Part shown: positions 37,501 to 45,500 of the stretch, piece after piece | Position numbering within the stretch: the first letter of the stretch is position 1 | Layout of the letters: every line of letters begins with the position of its first letter | NCBI GenBank assembly: GCA_951217055.1 | Contig: OX578281.1 | Span: 34,153,036 to 34,217,035 of the forward strand | Length of the DNA stretch: 64,000 nt | Direction: 5' to 3' | DNA from: Gerris lacustris | Lineage: Eukaryota > Arthropoda > Insecta > Hemiptera > Gerridae | Made by a program: the position numbers and the translations under genes | The notes under the pieces: model-generated | What the model was told of the DNA's origin: nothing | The model's database searches: none | Seen by the model: the letters and a program-made list of their open reading frames with translations, nothing else

Positions 37501-38572
37501 ATACAGTTATGGCGAATCACTTGTTTGAACTTAACAATCAGGTCTTATTGAAGCCCTTTTTACTAGCCCTGAGGTAGAGAGTTCCTGCCACTTCACACAT
37601 CATAACCTCTGACAATGTACCACCGAAGCAAGTATGGTGTGATCATTAGTGAGTTATAAAAATATATTTGAGCATTATGGAGTAGCATCGACCTGGGGCT
37701 GCTCTTGATTCATAGATGGCCAAAATCCACACGGCTGCGCTAGCTCTAAGCTTATAATGTGATTTATTTGTTTTATTTTATTAATTTACTATGTAATTTT
37801 CAGTATGGTAAGCCTTATGGAGGTAGATACGTTGGTTCTATGGTAGCTGATGTTCACAGGACTCTGAAGTATGGTGGAATCTTTATGTACCCTGCTAACA
37901 AAGATTCTCCCTGTGGCAAGGTAATATTGTTTGTGAAGACTATTGTCACACTCTTTTCGTACCAAATTTTATTTAGGTATCAGTCAGTAGTATACTAACC
38001 ATACTAGGGCCCCCCTCAGCCTCGCACTAAGCCGATCTCTCACCACCAGATGTCCATGAAACTGTCTTACTACTCTAAACACATGGACTCTTAAGACACC
38101 TTGTCTATCTAACCTCTATCTATCTAATCTAAAGCTGTGGACAGAGCTCTGAGCCAACCCTAGAATTTGGTAACAAGAATATTCACTTATAGGAGTAAGC
38201 ATGTGTGTGGCTCTGAAATATTTTGTTAGCCAACAGAGCAGACATCTTCATACGCATTCATAGCCTCACCCTTACATATTTATAATAAGTTACACCACTA
38301 CTTATCTTTACAACTCTCTTAATCATCATTGGTATAACGCTATTTAAGATAATCAATTTTCATTAACTTAAATTTTGTTGCAGCTGAGGCTCTTGTATGA
38401 GTGCAACCCTATGGCTTTCATCATAACAGAAGCTGGTGGTATGGCTACAACTGGAAAGATAAACATTCTCGACATTATTCCAGAGCAAATTCACCAGAGG
38501 GCACCACTTTACCTTGGATCTAAGGAAGATGTCAATGAATTCCTTAATGTCGCTAAAGAAGTAAACCGCTAA
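16552..38572 (+). CDS. fbp: Fructose-1,6-bisphosphatase, catalytically intact copy (FBPase 1)
   Basis: Seven exons: 16552-16724, 25248-25392, 26459-26565, 27081-27231, 36503-36640, 37804-37920 and 38384-38572, giving 339 aa against about 338 in animals. Intron phases are 2,0,2,0,0,0, all GT/AG. The enzyme removes the 1-phosphate of fructose-1,6-bisphosphate, a key cytosolic step of gluconeogenesis. Catalytic residues are all present: the metal ligands Glu99-Glu100 (SEEN), Asp120 and Asp123 (FDPLDGSSN) and Glu283 (LLYE), and the substrate residues Asn216/Tyr219 (NEGY), Arg246-Tyr247 (GGRYVGS), Tyr267 (MYPANK) and Lys277. The AMP-site segment is SGDLTQ where mammals have TGELTQ, and Lys replaces the mammalian Arg140. 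The start sits in a strong Kozak context. Intron 1 is 8.5 kb. Intron 4 is 9.3 kb and carries a BEL/Pao element in the same orientation. It is the first of three tandem copies. Confidence 0.95.
16725..17739. other. FBPase 1 intron 1, proximal part
   Basis: AT-rich intron sequence with a poly-C run at about 17429-17442. A reverse-strand tRNA-like CTGGTTCGATTCTCC at about 17530-17545 has no matching acceptor or anticodon arms. No coding exon was seen. Confidence 0.4.
17740..18310 (+). repeat. Interspersed repeat family C, diverged copy 1
   Basis: It is colinear with the copy that follows immediately: TTTTGACGAAATTTCACG, GCAGACTCGTGGAGCCTGAC, the GGCGAAATAGAAAAATAAAT block, TTTTCCCAGGAAAAATCTAG, AAACGCGGAAGTGAGAGGCC and AATTATGTACTGGTAATATG are diverged forms of the same blocks. 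A pol III B-box-like GGTTCGATTCC lies at 18142-18152. Confidence 0.65.
18320..18912 (+). repeat. Interspersed repeat family C, copy 2
   Basis: It starts ACTTTCTCATATAAAGAGAA and ends around the inverted TATATGAGAAAGT (18851-18863), then a shared tail GTCTGAGTTGTCTGGGACCG. Key blocks are TATTGTGATGGCGCGAAAAT, GCAGACGCCTGGAGCCTAAA and GGTTCGATTCC (18726-18736), a tRNA-type B box. It is nearly identical in layout to the copy at 58893-59502. No protein frame is conserved between copies. It could be a tRNA-related SINE or a TIR element that captured such a motif. Confidence 0.7.
19731..19945 (+). repeat. Tandem repeat, ~41-bp unit, about five copies
   Basis: The unit ATCCTGATCAACAGAGCACT followed by AGGCCTTTGCAGGATTGAAAG is repeated head to tail with growing divergence. 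The first two units are almost identical, the third and fourth carry changes, and the last is truncated. It lies in intron 1 of FBPase 1. Confidence 0.85.
20189..20210 (+). repeat. Poly-A tract
   Basis: A run of over 20 adenines follows a C/T-rich stretch (CCCTCCCCTCCTTGAGG). It may be a retroposed tail. No source gene was recognised. Confidence 0.5.
21985..22045. repeat. Isolated GC-rich block with inverted G/C runs
   Basis: In a region near 30 percent GC, this 60-bp block is very GC-rich: a CCGGGGGGTCTGGGGG segment pairs with CCCCCCCAGCGGGG, followed by GCCCGAAGGGCC. This looks like the end of an unidentified transposable element. It lies in FBPase 1 intron 1. Confidence 0.4.
22750..23026. 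mobile_element. Foldback/MITE element with long inverted arms
   Basis: The left arm opens with ATAGTCCAGGCAAATGGT and includes GAAGTGGAAAGTTCTGGTGT, TTGTCCAACAAAATTT and CCCCCCGCAAATAT. The right arm is the reverse complement (ATATTTGCGGGGG, AAATTTTGTTGGACAA, ACACCAGAACTTTCCACTTC, ACCATTTGACTGGACTAT). The right arm has about 35 extra bases, and a poly-T stretch separates the arms. Confidence 0.8.
23413..23532 (+). repeat. Two poly-G runs about 85 bp apart
   Basis: Runs of roughly 17 G (about 23414-23430) and 14 G (about 23518-23531) lie on the same strand. The second is followed by GGAGCTTAGTACCGGCCCAA, similar to the end of hAT elements (compare the 51.3-kb feature). Confidence 0.6.
25678..25818 (-). 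mobile_element. 5S rRNA-derived SINE (SINE3-like) head
   Basis: On the minus strand the segment at 25763-25741 reads GAAGTTAAGCAGCATCGGGC, the highly conserved 5S rRNA core (22 of 23 bases as I remember it). Weaker matches lie upstream (AGTTACTCTCCAATCA against GGTTCTCGTCCGATCACC) and downstream (ACTTAAGTGACCTCACTTGGG against the ACTTGGATGGGTGACC box C region). Full 5S flanking stems are absent and the match decays, so this is a retroposed 5S-headed SINE and not a working 5S gene. It sits in intron 2 of FBPase 1. The body probably continues toward 25450. Confidence 0.65.
27540..27860 (-). pseudogene. Ty3/gypsy RNase H relic
   Basis: Minus-strand frames give [20 protein letters not shown] at about 27792-27735, matching the RNase H core of Ty3/gypsy elements (FxxLEGRxFxxYTDHKPL). 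Beyond it are traces (NNYYHSIPN) of the linker preceding integrase. Several stops interrupt it. It lies in FBPase 1 intron 4, upstream of and opposite to the BEL element. Confidence 0.45.
28527..28782 (+). repeat. 5' LTR of the BEL/Pao element
   Basis: 256 bp, directly repeated at 34518-34773. No canonical AATAAA is present in either LTR. A TATTTATAAAAAGG stretch near its 3' third could act as a TATA-like element, which is an inference. Confidence 0.95.
28786..28803 (+). other. tRNA primer-binding site of the BEL/Pao element
   Basis: TGGCGACCGTGACAGGAC starts 3 nt after the 5' LTR and begins with the TGG expected for pairing with a tRNA CCA end. I recall the same sequence as the arginine-tRNA primer site of Drosophila elements such as 412, so tRNA-Arg is the likely primer. 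Confidence 0.75.
28914..34196 (+). CDS. BEL/Pao gag-pol polyprotein, intact 1760 aa
   Basis: A single frame encodes, in order: gag with a DUF1759-type core (about 120-290, [13 protein letters not shown]); three Cys-rich knuckles (about 339-404, CxxC...H...C); aspartic protease at Asp449 ([15 protein letters not shown] in place of DTG/DSG); reverse transcriptase (about 740-920, [20 protein letters not shown] and catalytic YVDN at 862-865 in place of YVDD); RNase H (about 1020-1120, [28 protein letters not shown]); integrase zinc-binding H-H-C-C (about 1327-1372); the integrase core with Asp1402 (VGVDLAGP), Asp1461 (YSDNGLNF) and Glu1507 ([10 protein letters not shown]); and a DUF5641 C-terminus ending near PIQRLYHLE. 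The start is the first ATG, 131 nt after the LTR. No env follows. There is no stop or frameshift, so it may be active. Confidence 0.95.
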   Translation: MAEGKTEKKIRKARNVVRTGFEKLYTIVTNKDTTTNEDYIVSCKLIQEKYDEMILLDQKLFELMLERASEEELAEEIELNDKYKKQFYNIKVEVDTSDKKSVINISERPETSEQRFRLPKIEIKKFDGEPRNWLLFWGLFKKVDGDVNLSNEEKFQYLVQSTVAGSRARTVVTSFPPTKENYPKAVGALKERFGREDVLIDVYIRELLSLVNRPFTSLSQVYDKLECQLRALDSLNVTSEKCSLILYPMVESCLPEEVLRIWQRSGQAGSSARDRLDRLVEFIRGEVQNEERIAMAVSGLKTLDPVSRQNRRVAVHPKTPATAAGLVNGSTQLQMVNQCIFCDKNHKYFNCDKLQKMTYGDKKQSVLAKKLCFLCLKSGHGAKYCKSEIKCTICGYRHNVIFCSKTQETVSKEHSLASVVKTSEVYLQTFMVKLRGPNGIARSARALIDTASQRSYVLDRTAKEIGYSVEGKENIVSALFGGVTRAEKIHTVYRARLSSLDESYNCNLVTLGERVICGPIKCVNSKSVDRELNDNGIEVKDMSGDVEILIGADVAGKLMTGRLVQLSSGLTAVQTWLGWTILGRKKGIECKKSSKAMVVTSMLVKNMKINDLWELDVLGIKDPAETKSRKEIEEATVKHFRETVDKDEDGRYLVHLPWTEGHQALPTNYDLAVGRLEHTLRKLRNEKYYNEYDNVFKTWVDEGIIEEVKDDNPRSNGHYLPHRPVIKPHSTTRVRPVFDASAHEYQSPSLNSCLDKGINLIEQIGSIIHGFRLKKIGFIADIEKAFLQIGVNENDRNFLRFLWKDEEGNVKIFRHKRVVFGVTSSPFLLMAVIMHHLDELLSQDDISSGDKDLITQLKKCFYVDNFVYSVNSLSELKDFINKSVEFLSLAKFNLRGWEFSEPTPTDTTDTDTNVLGLKWDKSDDTLSVARFDLESLKLDKITKRTILSLAHKIFDTIGFTSPVSLYPKLLIQSVCEKGLKWDEEIDGKLKDDFVNWTKGLKDLFGIKIPRSFGGDTSKWKHISIHTFSDASKLAYAAACFLRVETSEGVHVQLIVAKSRVAPSSQKLTIPRLELLGATIAVRLCKDVCQSLLPSLRQIDNNCELRFWTDSTTVLAWIVRREPWAVFVKNRVDEILKFTSIDQWAHVPGQLNPADLPSRGCSAQKLVASKWWEGPDWLRQPPDSWPKSDINFIEEEICCEKRKTIVSCISQDVTIDDWYFKYFSNYSKMLRMVAWIKRFAFNCRKVGCRIKGELTAIEVEEAELVVLRLVQEESFPNVESDKSIMSLFPYKDERGIIRIKTQLINKEDSLNFRSPILLPAKHAVVERLIREKHRKACHVGLVGLMSLLREDYWVLGGRRTVRSVIKSCVSCRRYEAKRMETLPAPLPADRVNEVSVFKIVGVDLAGPVFLKDKSKAWICIFTCAVYRAVHLELLSSAGTECFLQALRRFIGRRGRPNVIYSDNGLNFVGTDHAFKKLDWDAVQKYGSINRITWRFNVPTGAWWGGWWERLIRLLKQLLRRTLGRSCLNFEEMTTILCDCEGVINKRPISYVHDTSNQLTPLTPLFFLSDNQESNVYDIDIVESNGEMLSRRAEYRKRLCKELRERFRSEYLGALHHRYNGKGGSKLSIGDIVVIGIEGTKRLEWPLGKVKELIKGKDGVIRVVRLTTSRGELLRPIQRLYHLEIVEPKRMIEKTARGNMLTENDSCENLPFHGFDENDIAEIHNNIPEEEVSDSASHFEQELEIQRSRSGRVIKPPIKLCD
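34507..34517 (+). other. Polypurine tract of the BEL/Pao element
   Basis: AGGTGGGAGTA lies directly before the 3' LTR, where plus-strand DNA synthesis would start. Confidence 0.75.
34518..34773 (+). repeat. 3' LTR of the BEL/Pao element
   Basis: Same 256-bp sequence as the 5' LTR apart from one base, followed by the target duplication CTCAC. Confidence 0.95.
34774..34922 (+). repeat. Tandem duplication (period 89 bp) split by the BEL insertion
   Basis: The block with CTTCTAAAATAACCCTGATA, AGGTGTTAGGTTTTGTTT and GTCTAGGGGTGTT occurs at 34779-34833 and again at 34868-34921. The preceding GCAAACTCTAAG is at 34851 for the second copy, but for the first it lies left of the retrotransposon at 28510-28521. 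So the element landed inside the first unit of an existing tandem pair. Confidence 0.85.
36750..37230 (+). pseudogene. Internally deleted DNA transposon with DUF4817-type HTH fragment
   Basis: It starts ACAGGGTTATTACAAAAATG, a common transposon terminus. At 36905-36990 a frame reads [20 protein letters not shown] then VISVHCQFF, matching the helix-turn-helix found at the N-terminus of many insect mariner-like transposases (KAFCVLEFH...SV..VQRAF). At about 37066-37130 [15 protein letters not shown] fits the transposase C-terminus. The DDE domain between them is gone. Located in intron 5 of FBPase 1. Confidence 0.5.
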
Positions 38573-38573
38573 G

Positions 38574-38579
38574 AATAAA
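38574..38579 (+). terminator. Nearby AATAAA of FBPase 1
   Basis: AATAAA lies 1 nt after the stop codon; another is at about 38725. The second is the more likely used signal, since the first would leave almost no 3' UTR. Confidence 0.35.
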
Positions 38580-41148
38580 TCTGCTGCCACAAACTGAAAT
38601 CTGAATATGTATCAATCTCAATCAAAAGACATTTTTTTTATTGTTTTCTATAGTAAAAAAGAACAAACAAATTAAATATTTTTTTATAAACAAAATGTTG
38701 TCTTTATTATTTATAAACTAGAAAAATAAATGGTTTCAACTTAAATTATTTACAAGAGAAGAATAGTAAAACTAAAACATTGATTTTTTTTAGAATAATT
38801 GGCCACATCAGATTAAGTTTATTTATTCTGATGAAAAAAATTATCTAACTTTTAATCATACAGTGAATTTTTATTTGATAGGAATTATTGTTTCTCATCT
38901 ATGTTAATCACAGCCTGAATAAAATATAAATATTATGCTCAGTTCCCTAAGGCACATATTGAACATTAGTGGTATCAAGAGAAATGAAAAAGGTTTTTGT
39001 GTTAACTTTGGACTGGCATCCTAACCTGGCATGTGTAATGTGATTACTCGCTAGTGAGCATTGATCTCACATAAACATTTTTTTAAATATTTATCTTTAA
39101 TTAGATTATTAATAAACAAATCTAATATGAATATGAAGTATAAAAATAAAAACATTTATTTTTTCACAAATATTATTAAATTTTAATAAGGAAAAATAAT
39201 GTAATTATGTGAAAACTGTGTACATATACACGTCAAGTTTAAAAGTAAAAGTTTAGAAAATAGACTGCCAAGGTGTGGCACTTAGCTACCTCGCATCCTA
39301 TCATGTACTTTATTGATTTTATGCTTTTACAAGCCATTATGTCTAGTTTGTTATATTGTTTCCCCTGTTTTTTTTACCTTTAGTGGTACGGCTATAGTGG
39401 ACAAACAAAGAGGCACGGGCGGTGTACTTTATGCGCCAATGCATTTTTTAAACCATAATAAGGTCAAATCCAGATTATCTAGATTGCATTTTTAGAAATG
39501 TTGAACTAAAAAATGCAATTAATGTATTACATATTTATTTTTCAATGATATCTTTAATTATGAAAATAAAAATTACTATAAATAATCAGTAATTACTCCT
39601 CCAGCGTTCTGACTTAGTTTTAGGCTTTCAACCTTAATTAATTATTATTAGTTGTCAAAGTCCTAAGATAACTTCTCACAACCATCAACCTAATCCAACA
39701 ACTCATGCAAAACTGAAAAATATTGATCGGATTTCAATTTCTCCACCGGACATGGTGGCAGGGGCAGCTCACCAAGACAAATAAACACGGCAAAACAATG
39801 CAGAACAAAGCAATAATCAAAGCAGACTGTTTTGTCAGTTTTAGGGGTCTCTAGTAGTAAGGTGTATTATTCCTGCATTGTGAATCTGTGATATACAATT
39901 TAAAGAAACTTTTTTACTCATGGCACACTAATGTGCCAGCCCAAGTCCTTAAGGGTTATTCTGTCAAACTTTTTTTGATTTTTTACCTGAATTAAAGTAT
40001 CAATTTAGCAAAAGTTAAAGAGCTCAGACGGTTTAAATTAATCTGGGGCTATCTGCGAGTTGCTTTTGATAAACTACAGAAGTTTCATGCTAATCAGATA
40101 AGTACTTTTGAAGCTATAGGTGTAAATAAATGTATGTTTGTGAACTTGTGGAAGAGAAGAAAATAAGCGCAGAAGGTTGAAACTTATATGGGATCAATAT
40201 TGAGCTAATTATGACTTACCACACAAATTTCATTAAAATCGGACGTTTATTTTTAAAGATATATGTTGGTTCTCAAAAACTTAGTGACAAACCAAGAGAC
40301 AGACACGGAACCAAAAATGTTCCCTGTCGAATTTCTGTCTTGGAATTTTTGCAATCGGAGACATAACGATCCCATAGCTTCCGTTACCTTTGGTAATCTT
40401 GGTAGCAAAATATAATTTAAATAATGAACTAGTAATTAGAAATTTAGTAATAATATATTTTTTTCTTTATTATGTTAAGGAAAAAAATCATTCAATATCT
40501 CTTTATTGATTATTCTTTGTATAATTTAAGCAAATGGTTGACCCATGATCGATTTATATTGAACGTGAGTAAAATGGGGGAAAAAAGAATCAAAATTATT
40601 ATAAGTAATAATAAAAAAACTGAAACATTATTATTCGGATGTTAGTGAAATTATCATGGGGAAAAATACTAACCCAGTTACACACACAGTGAGGGATTGG
40701 AACACCTCAAAGATATGCAAAACCTTAACGAGATCAAAATAAAAACCAATCTACTAGGTACTATTATAGAGTACAAAACTCAGCTAGATTAAACCCCTAG
40801 CTTCTCCAATCTCTACTTCTATTATTTTGAGATAAAATAATAATGTGAGAAAATGCTCATAGTGCAAGTGACGGTGGGTTAAGGGACACTTGCCTAGAAA
40901 TTTACATCTGCTGGTTTGGCTGTTTGCCAGGTGATAGTCCAGTGAAGGTTGTCTTAAGAGCAGGACAAAACCCCTTCTCATCTGATTAATAGCTGTCCTG
41001 AATTAACTTGGCTGGGAAACATTCAGCTTAGCTGCTCTGCTTACTAAGAACTAAGGTCACTTCTTCTTAGCTCACCTTATTTTCTGTGGTTCTCAGATTT
41101 CTTAGAGCATTGAGCTTATAAATGTTTCATCTTGAACCCACATTTTAG
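38580..41148. other. Intergenic region after FBPase 1
   Basis: AT-rich. The segment at about 40100-40420 is a dispersed repeat whose reverse-complement relative lies at about 63415-63700. Another repeat-like block at 40860-41060 shares AATTTCTAGGCAAGTGTCCC-like sequence (minus strand) with the body of the 5S-headed SINE. A GC-richer patch at 39380-39460 was not recognised. No intact gene was seen. Confidence 0.4.
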
Positions 41149-41220
41149 GTCCTAGTTTTATTCATTGGACTCAAGGAGGATGTTATTGATATCCTCATCA
41201 TTGCTAAAGAAGTCTATTAA
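41149..41220 (+). pseudogene. Relic of an FBPase last exon (fourth tandem copy)
   Basis: After a TTTTAG acceptor the frame reads 23 codons and a stop: LFIGLKEDVIDILIIAKEVY at the end, which aligns to the last residues of FBPase 1 ([20 protein letters not shown]) at the same distance from the stop. The upstream part of the exon (ECNPMAF...IPEQ) is missing, and I found no other matching exon nearby. It sits between copies 1 and 2, in the same orientation. It is best read as the stump of a further tandem FBPase copy or a partial duplication of exon 7. Confidence 0.75.
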
Positions 41221-42537
41221 ACTAGAATAATACTTTATATTATATGTAATAAAAATATGACAAAATATTTGACATGGTTGACATTTAATGTATTTATCAA
41301 ATACAATAGCTTTCACTTTTCACTTAGAATTAATTGAATTATGAAACTTCAACTTATATTAAACTTTCAAGATAAAAATTAAAACAGGAGGGTAAGTTTT
41401 TAAATAATTTCCTCACCAGAAAGATATTAAAAAAGTTTTTATTATTAGTGGATTCCCTGGGTTTAAGTTCATTTGAGATGTAGAATAACATAATAAGATA
41501 GGTTTACGATATTTCATTTAAATGTATAAATAAGGAAAGTTAAATAGTATCACTGTGCAATTATGTTTGCACAGTGATTATGCTATGTAAAAAAAATATA
41601 AAATCAGTTAATATACTAATATTACAATTAGTGTTTACTCTGACGTGGAAAATCATGGAAAAATTGAAGGAAAGCCTATAAGAGCTCAATATTTTGACAT
41701 ATAATCTTATAGATGTCAATATATAGAACTCTCGTTGGGTCTCGGATTGACATAGCTAGGTGATTATCTACTATGCTGAAACTAAGGTCCAAACACTGAC
41801 ATCTGATTCAAATTACAGAGAGTTCAGACATTTTCACTCTAATTATCACCAAGCAGAAATGTAAATGACCAATGGGATGACCGAATGTTGTGTTGATTGA
41901 GATTTTATGGAAATCTTGCTTAAGAAGAATAATCTAGATCTATAAATTATTTGATATATTTGTCGTATCTGAACCACACATATTTTTTTAGCTGATTTTG
42001 ATCTTTTTTTTTTTTTAATTTTTCCATTTTACTTTGGTTTTTAGATGAAGTCACTAGTTTTTTTTTATAATAAATACTTAAAATATCCACTCAGGCACAT
42101 ACAGGCAATGTTAGAGGAAATACACTTGGGATAGCTAAAATCCTCCGAAATGGATGCACCAACTCATAAATCACCATAGTAGTAACATTATGCTAATGGC
42201 TTATCTTTTTTGCACCTGATGACAGCCATTATTGTTAAGAAGCTAAACATTGTTCCAATTTATTTTTAATAAATTGATTCTGAGGCTAAATTTTGCCAAT
42301 TAAAGAGTTTCAATCTGGTTAGTTTTGATTTATTCTGTTTTAGTTTGACTGTGAACTGTTGAAAGATCAGTTAACTTTTATTCATTATTATATAGAAGTT
42401 TGATGAAAAAAATCATACATAGAGCAAATATATGAAGTTAAATGCAAAATTTAACCATATTATTATTTAAATTAATGTAATCCATTATAAATACCAAAGC
42501 TAATTGTTATCTTATGTAAAAAAGAAAAAAAACAAAT

Positions 42538-45500
42538 ATGGCAGCTGTGAATGTGCACGATGGAAGGAAGAGGCAGGAAGACATGAAACCGATGACCATC
42601 CTTGAGCTGACCATCGAAGAGCAGAAAAGATATTTGCATGCAACAGGAGAGTTCACTCAACTTATTAACACTCTCCAGACCGCGGTCAAGTGCATTTCTC
42701 ATGAAGTTCGGAAGTCTGGCATAGTTGTGTCAGTATCATGCCTCATATAATAGCGTGGCATTTTTATTTTTTAAGAGACATTAGTAAAATATCACGAGCT
42801 GGGTTGATATAATTGCTTACAGTAGCCTGTAACAGCAGTCTGCTTGTCTGGTTGGCCTTGGAATCTTGTCTTTAATAACATTTTATTTTTTCAATTGATA
42901 ACTATAGCATTTGTGTTACGAATTGTGCACTCAGATTAGCCAACCTAAATTAGAAAAAAATAAAGCCACTAGGCCTGTGGAAGGAGTGGGGCCAGTGACA
43001 TTTTAGTTTGGCAAGTTGGCCAGACCTTTTAGAATGCAAAATCCTGACCTCTCATTAGCTCCCCACTCCAATTTTTTGAATTTTCCCGTGCTGTCAAAAG
43101 TCACAACTCATAGCGTGAAAACTGTAGTCTTGTAGAGGTCTATAATCTACTATATTCCATTCTGTAGCCTTGCTACTAGATGAAGTCTATTTGCTACTCA
43201 TTTATTTGAGGCGATTGTTAAGAGTGAAGTAACAACAGAAATTCGAGCCGCAAATGTAAGTAAACTAGCTGGACACCCGAGCTTCGCTATGGAGTAAGTT
43301 ATTTTCAATTTGATGGGTTTATAATGTATGTTTCCCTTAGGGATAAAATTTTAGAAAATCCCTATTGGCAGTTATCAATATAATTTAGAAATTATTATAG
43401 GTAGGTACTACGTATACTCTCGTAGATTTTATTTTAGCATTTTAAAGAAGTGGTGATTGATGATTATGTTAGTAAAGGTTTTGGCACTGTAAGGAGTATC
43501 TAAAAATAAATCTAAATATTTTTTGACAGCGATTGAAAACTAATTTCTTTAACAGTTCTTCCTACAGAAATTTTCACAATACATAAACTATTGTCAGTAG
43601 TTTCTTCTGCAATTTTGGTGAAATACATTTTTTTTTATAAAAATGAAATTAGAATTTTGAGATCTATTTAGAAGCCTCGTTCTCCGCCCCCATATAAAGC
43701 TACCAAAACGTTTTATACCCTATATCACCCGCAGAATTGAGCTTAACATTGTACCAAAAAACCACCAAAATCTATTCGCCGTTTGGACGTGATTGACGCA
43801 CAGACAAGCAGACATAAAATTTTCTAAACTTAAATTCGTTGTCAGGAGTCAGTCATTTGGTGGAAATACACAATTTTAGCCCAATCGGATAAATGTACAG
43901 ACTACAGACACAAAACTTATTAGTTTGGTATATAAATGTAGATATATATATATATATATATATTTTCCCATTTTACCTCCCTAAATGTACATAACAACAA
44001 TTACTGTACTCTTAAAGAGCTGTTCAACGGTATGCATCATGAAGGGTGTTCATTACTTTGACATTTGTACCCCACACCCCTGAGTACCAAAATTTTAATT
44101 TCGAATATTCATGTAGATAGTTATTTTCCCCTTGCTTTGAAGGACATGTGTGCAAATTTATATCTAGATCGGACTAAAACAAAACAGTAGATTTTTATAA
44201 AGAACATACACACATACATACCTTGACTTTTATAAATATAGATATAGCTATATTTTTCCATTTTACCCCCCTCCCCCCTCCTAAAAGAAAATATAACAAA
44301 ACTCTACATAACAACAATTACTGTACTCTTTTCATTACTTTGACCTTTGTACCCCTCACCCCTGTGAACCAAAATTTAAATTTCGAAAATTCATGTACAG
44401 TGATTTTCCCCTTGCTTTGATGGTCAAGTGTGTCAATTTTCATCGAGATCGGACTAAAACTGTAGATTTGTAAATGAAGAACATACGCATACGTTGACTT
44501 TTATATATATAGAGCTAATAAAATTTATGTATTTATAATTATTTCCAGAGTAGATGATAAGGATGGCAACAAAGCAATGAAACTTGATAAAAAAGCTGAG
44601 GAAATATTTGTTTCCTTACTGACTACATCTAAAACGGCTTCTCTTATATATAGCAAACTATCGCCGGATCCTTTTTATGTGAGTAATTACTAGAATAAAA
44701 TAATACAAGTGCTTAAATCTTATTATTTTTGAAGAAGGAACATTCCTAAATAAATTTTATATATGTGTCCTCTCAAAATGTATATACATACCCTCTTTTC
44801 TTTTCGCCTCCTTACTCTGCCCCCAAGAAGTCAATATCGAAAAAGTCTTGTTTTCGTTCTAAAGAGTAGCTTTTTATAAAATGTAAACTTTCTAGTAGAT
44901 ATAGCAAATTGACACAAAATATCCCACCATCTTAAATCATAATAGCGGAAAAAAATCCCAGGTTATTGAACGTATATATCATCATAATAAAACTACTTAA
45001 CGCTCGTTTTCAGTTTCTCCTAGATTAAGAAGTGCATAGTTGGCATAAAATACATATAGAGGGTGTTGCATCTTCGACCAAACACCCTGTATATCCATCT
45101 CTGTCATCTAAAATTTAAACTGCAGTTTAAAATATAAAATATTCTTTTAAAGAAAAATTTTTAATCATAAGAAGTTTCCAAATTTCAAGGTCCTAGATCA
45201 AGTTCTTAAGATATCACAATCTAAAAAAATTATACACTGTGATAGTGAAATAAAATCTATAAAAATAAAGGATCACAAAAATCTTGCTTTGAAGGAACTA
45301 AAAACTAATGAAGAAAGTACTATATTAAGTTTTGATATTTAAGCGATCACGATTTCCCAGATATAGTGATGAATAGCTTAGTAACAGGGCTTGGATTTTA
45401 AACACCTATAAGCCCACCATTTTGAATTAAAAAGTCAGATTGAAAAATCCATTTATAGAACATATTTATGTCATTAAGAAGTAACTAATTTTAAAATTTC

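Noticed and set aside
39380..39460. GC-richer frame GTAIVDKQRGTGGVLYAPMH
   Set aside because: Looks coding-like in composition but does not align to any FBPase exon or family that I can name, and lacks convincing splice sites.
40784..40981. 65-aa minus-strand frame (RQPSLDYHLANSQTSRC)
   Set aside because: Probably part of a SINE-like repeat; no protein family recognised.
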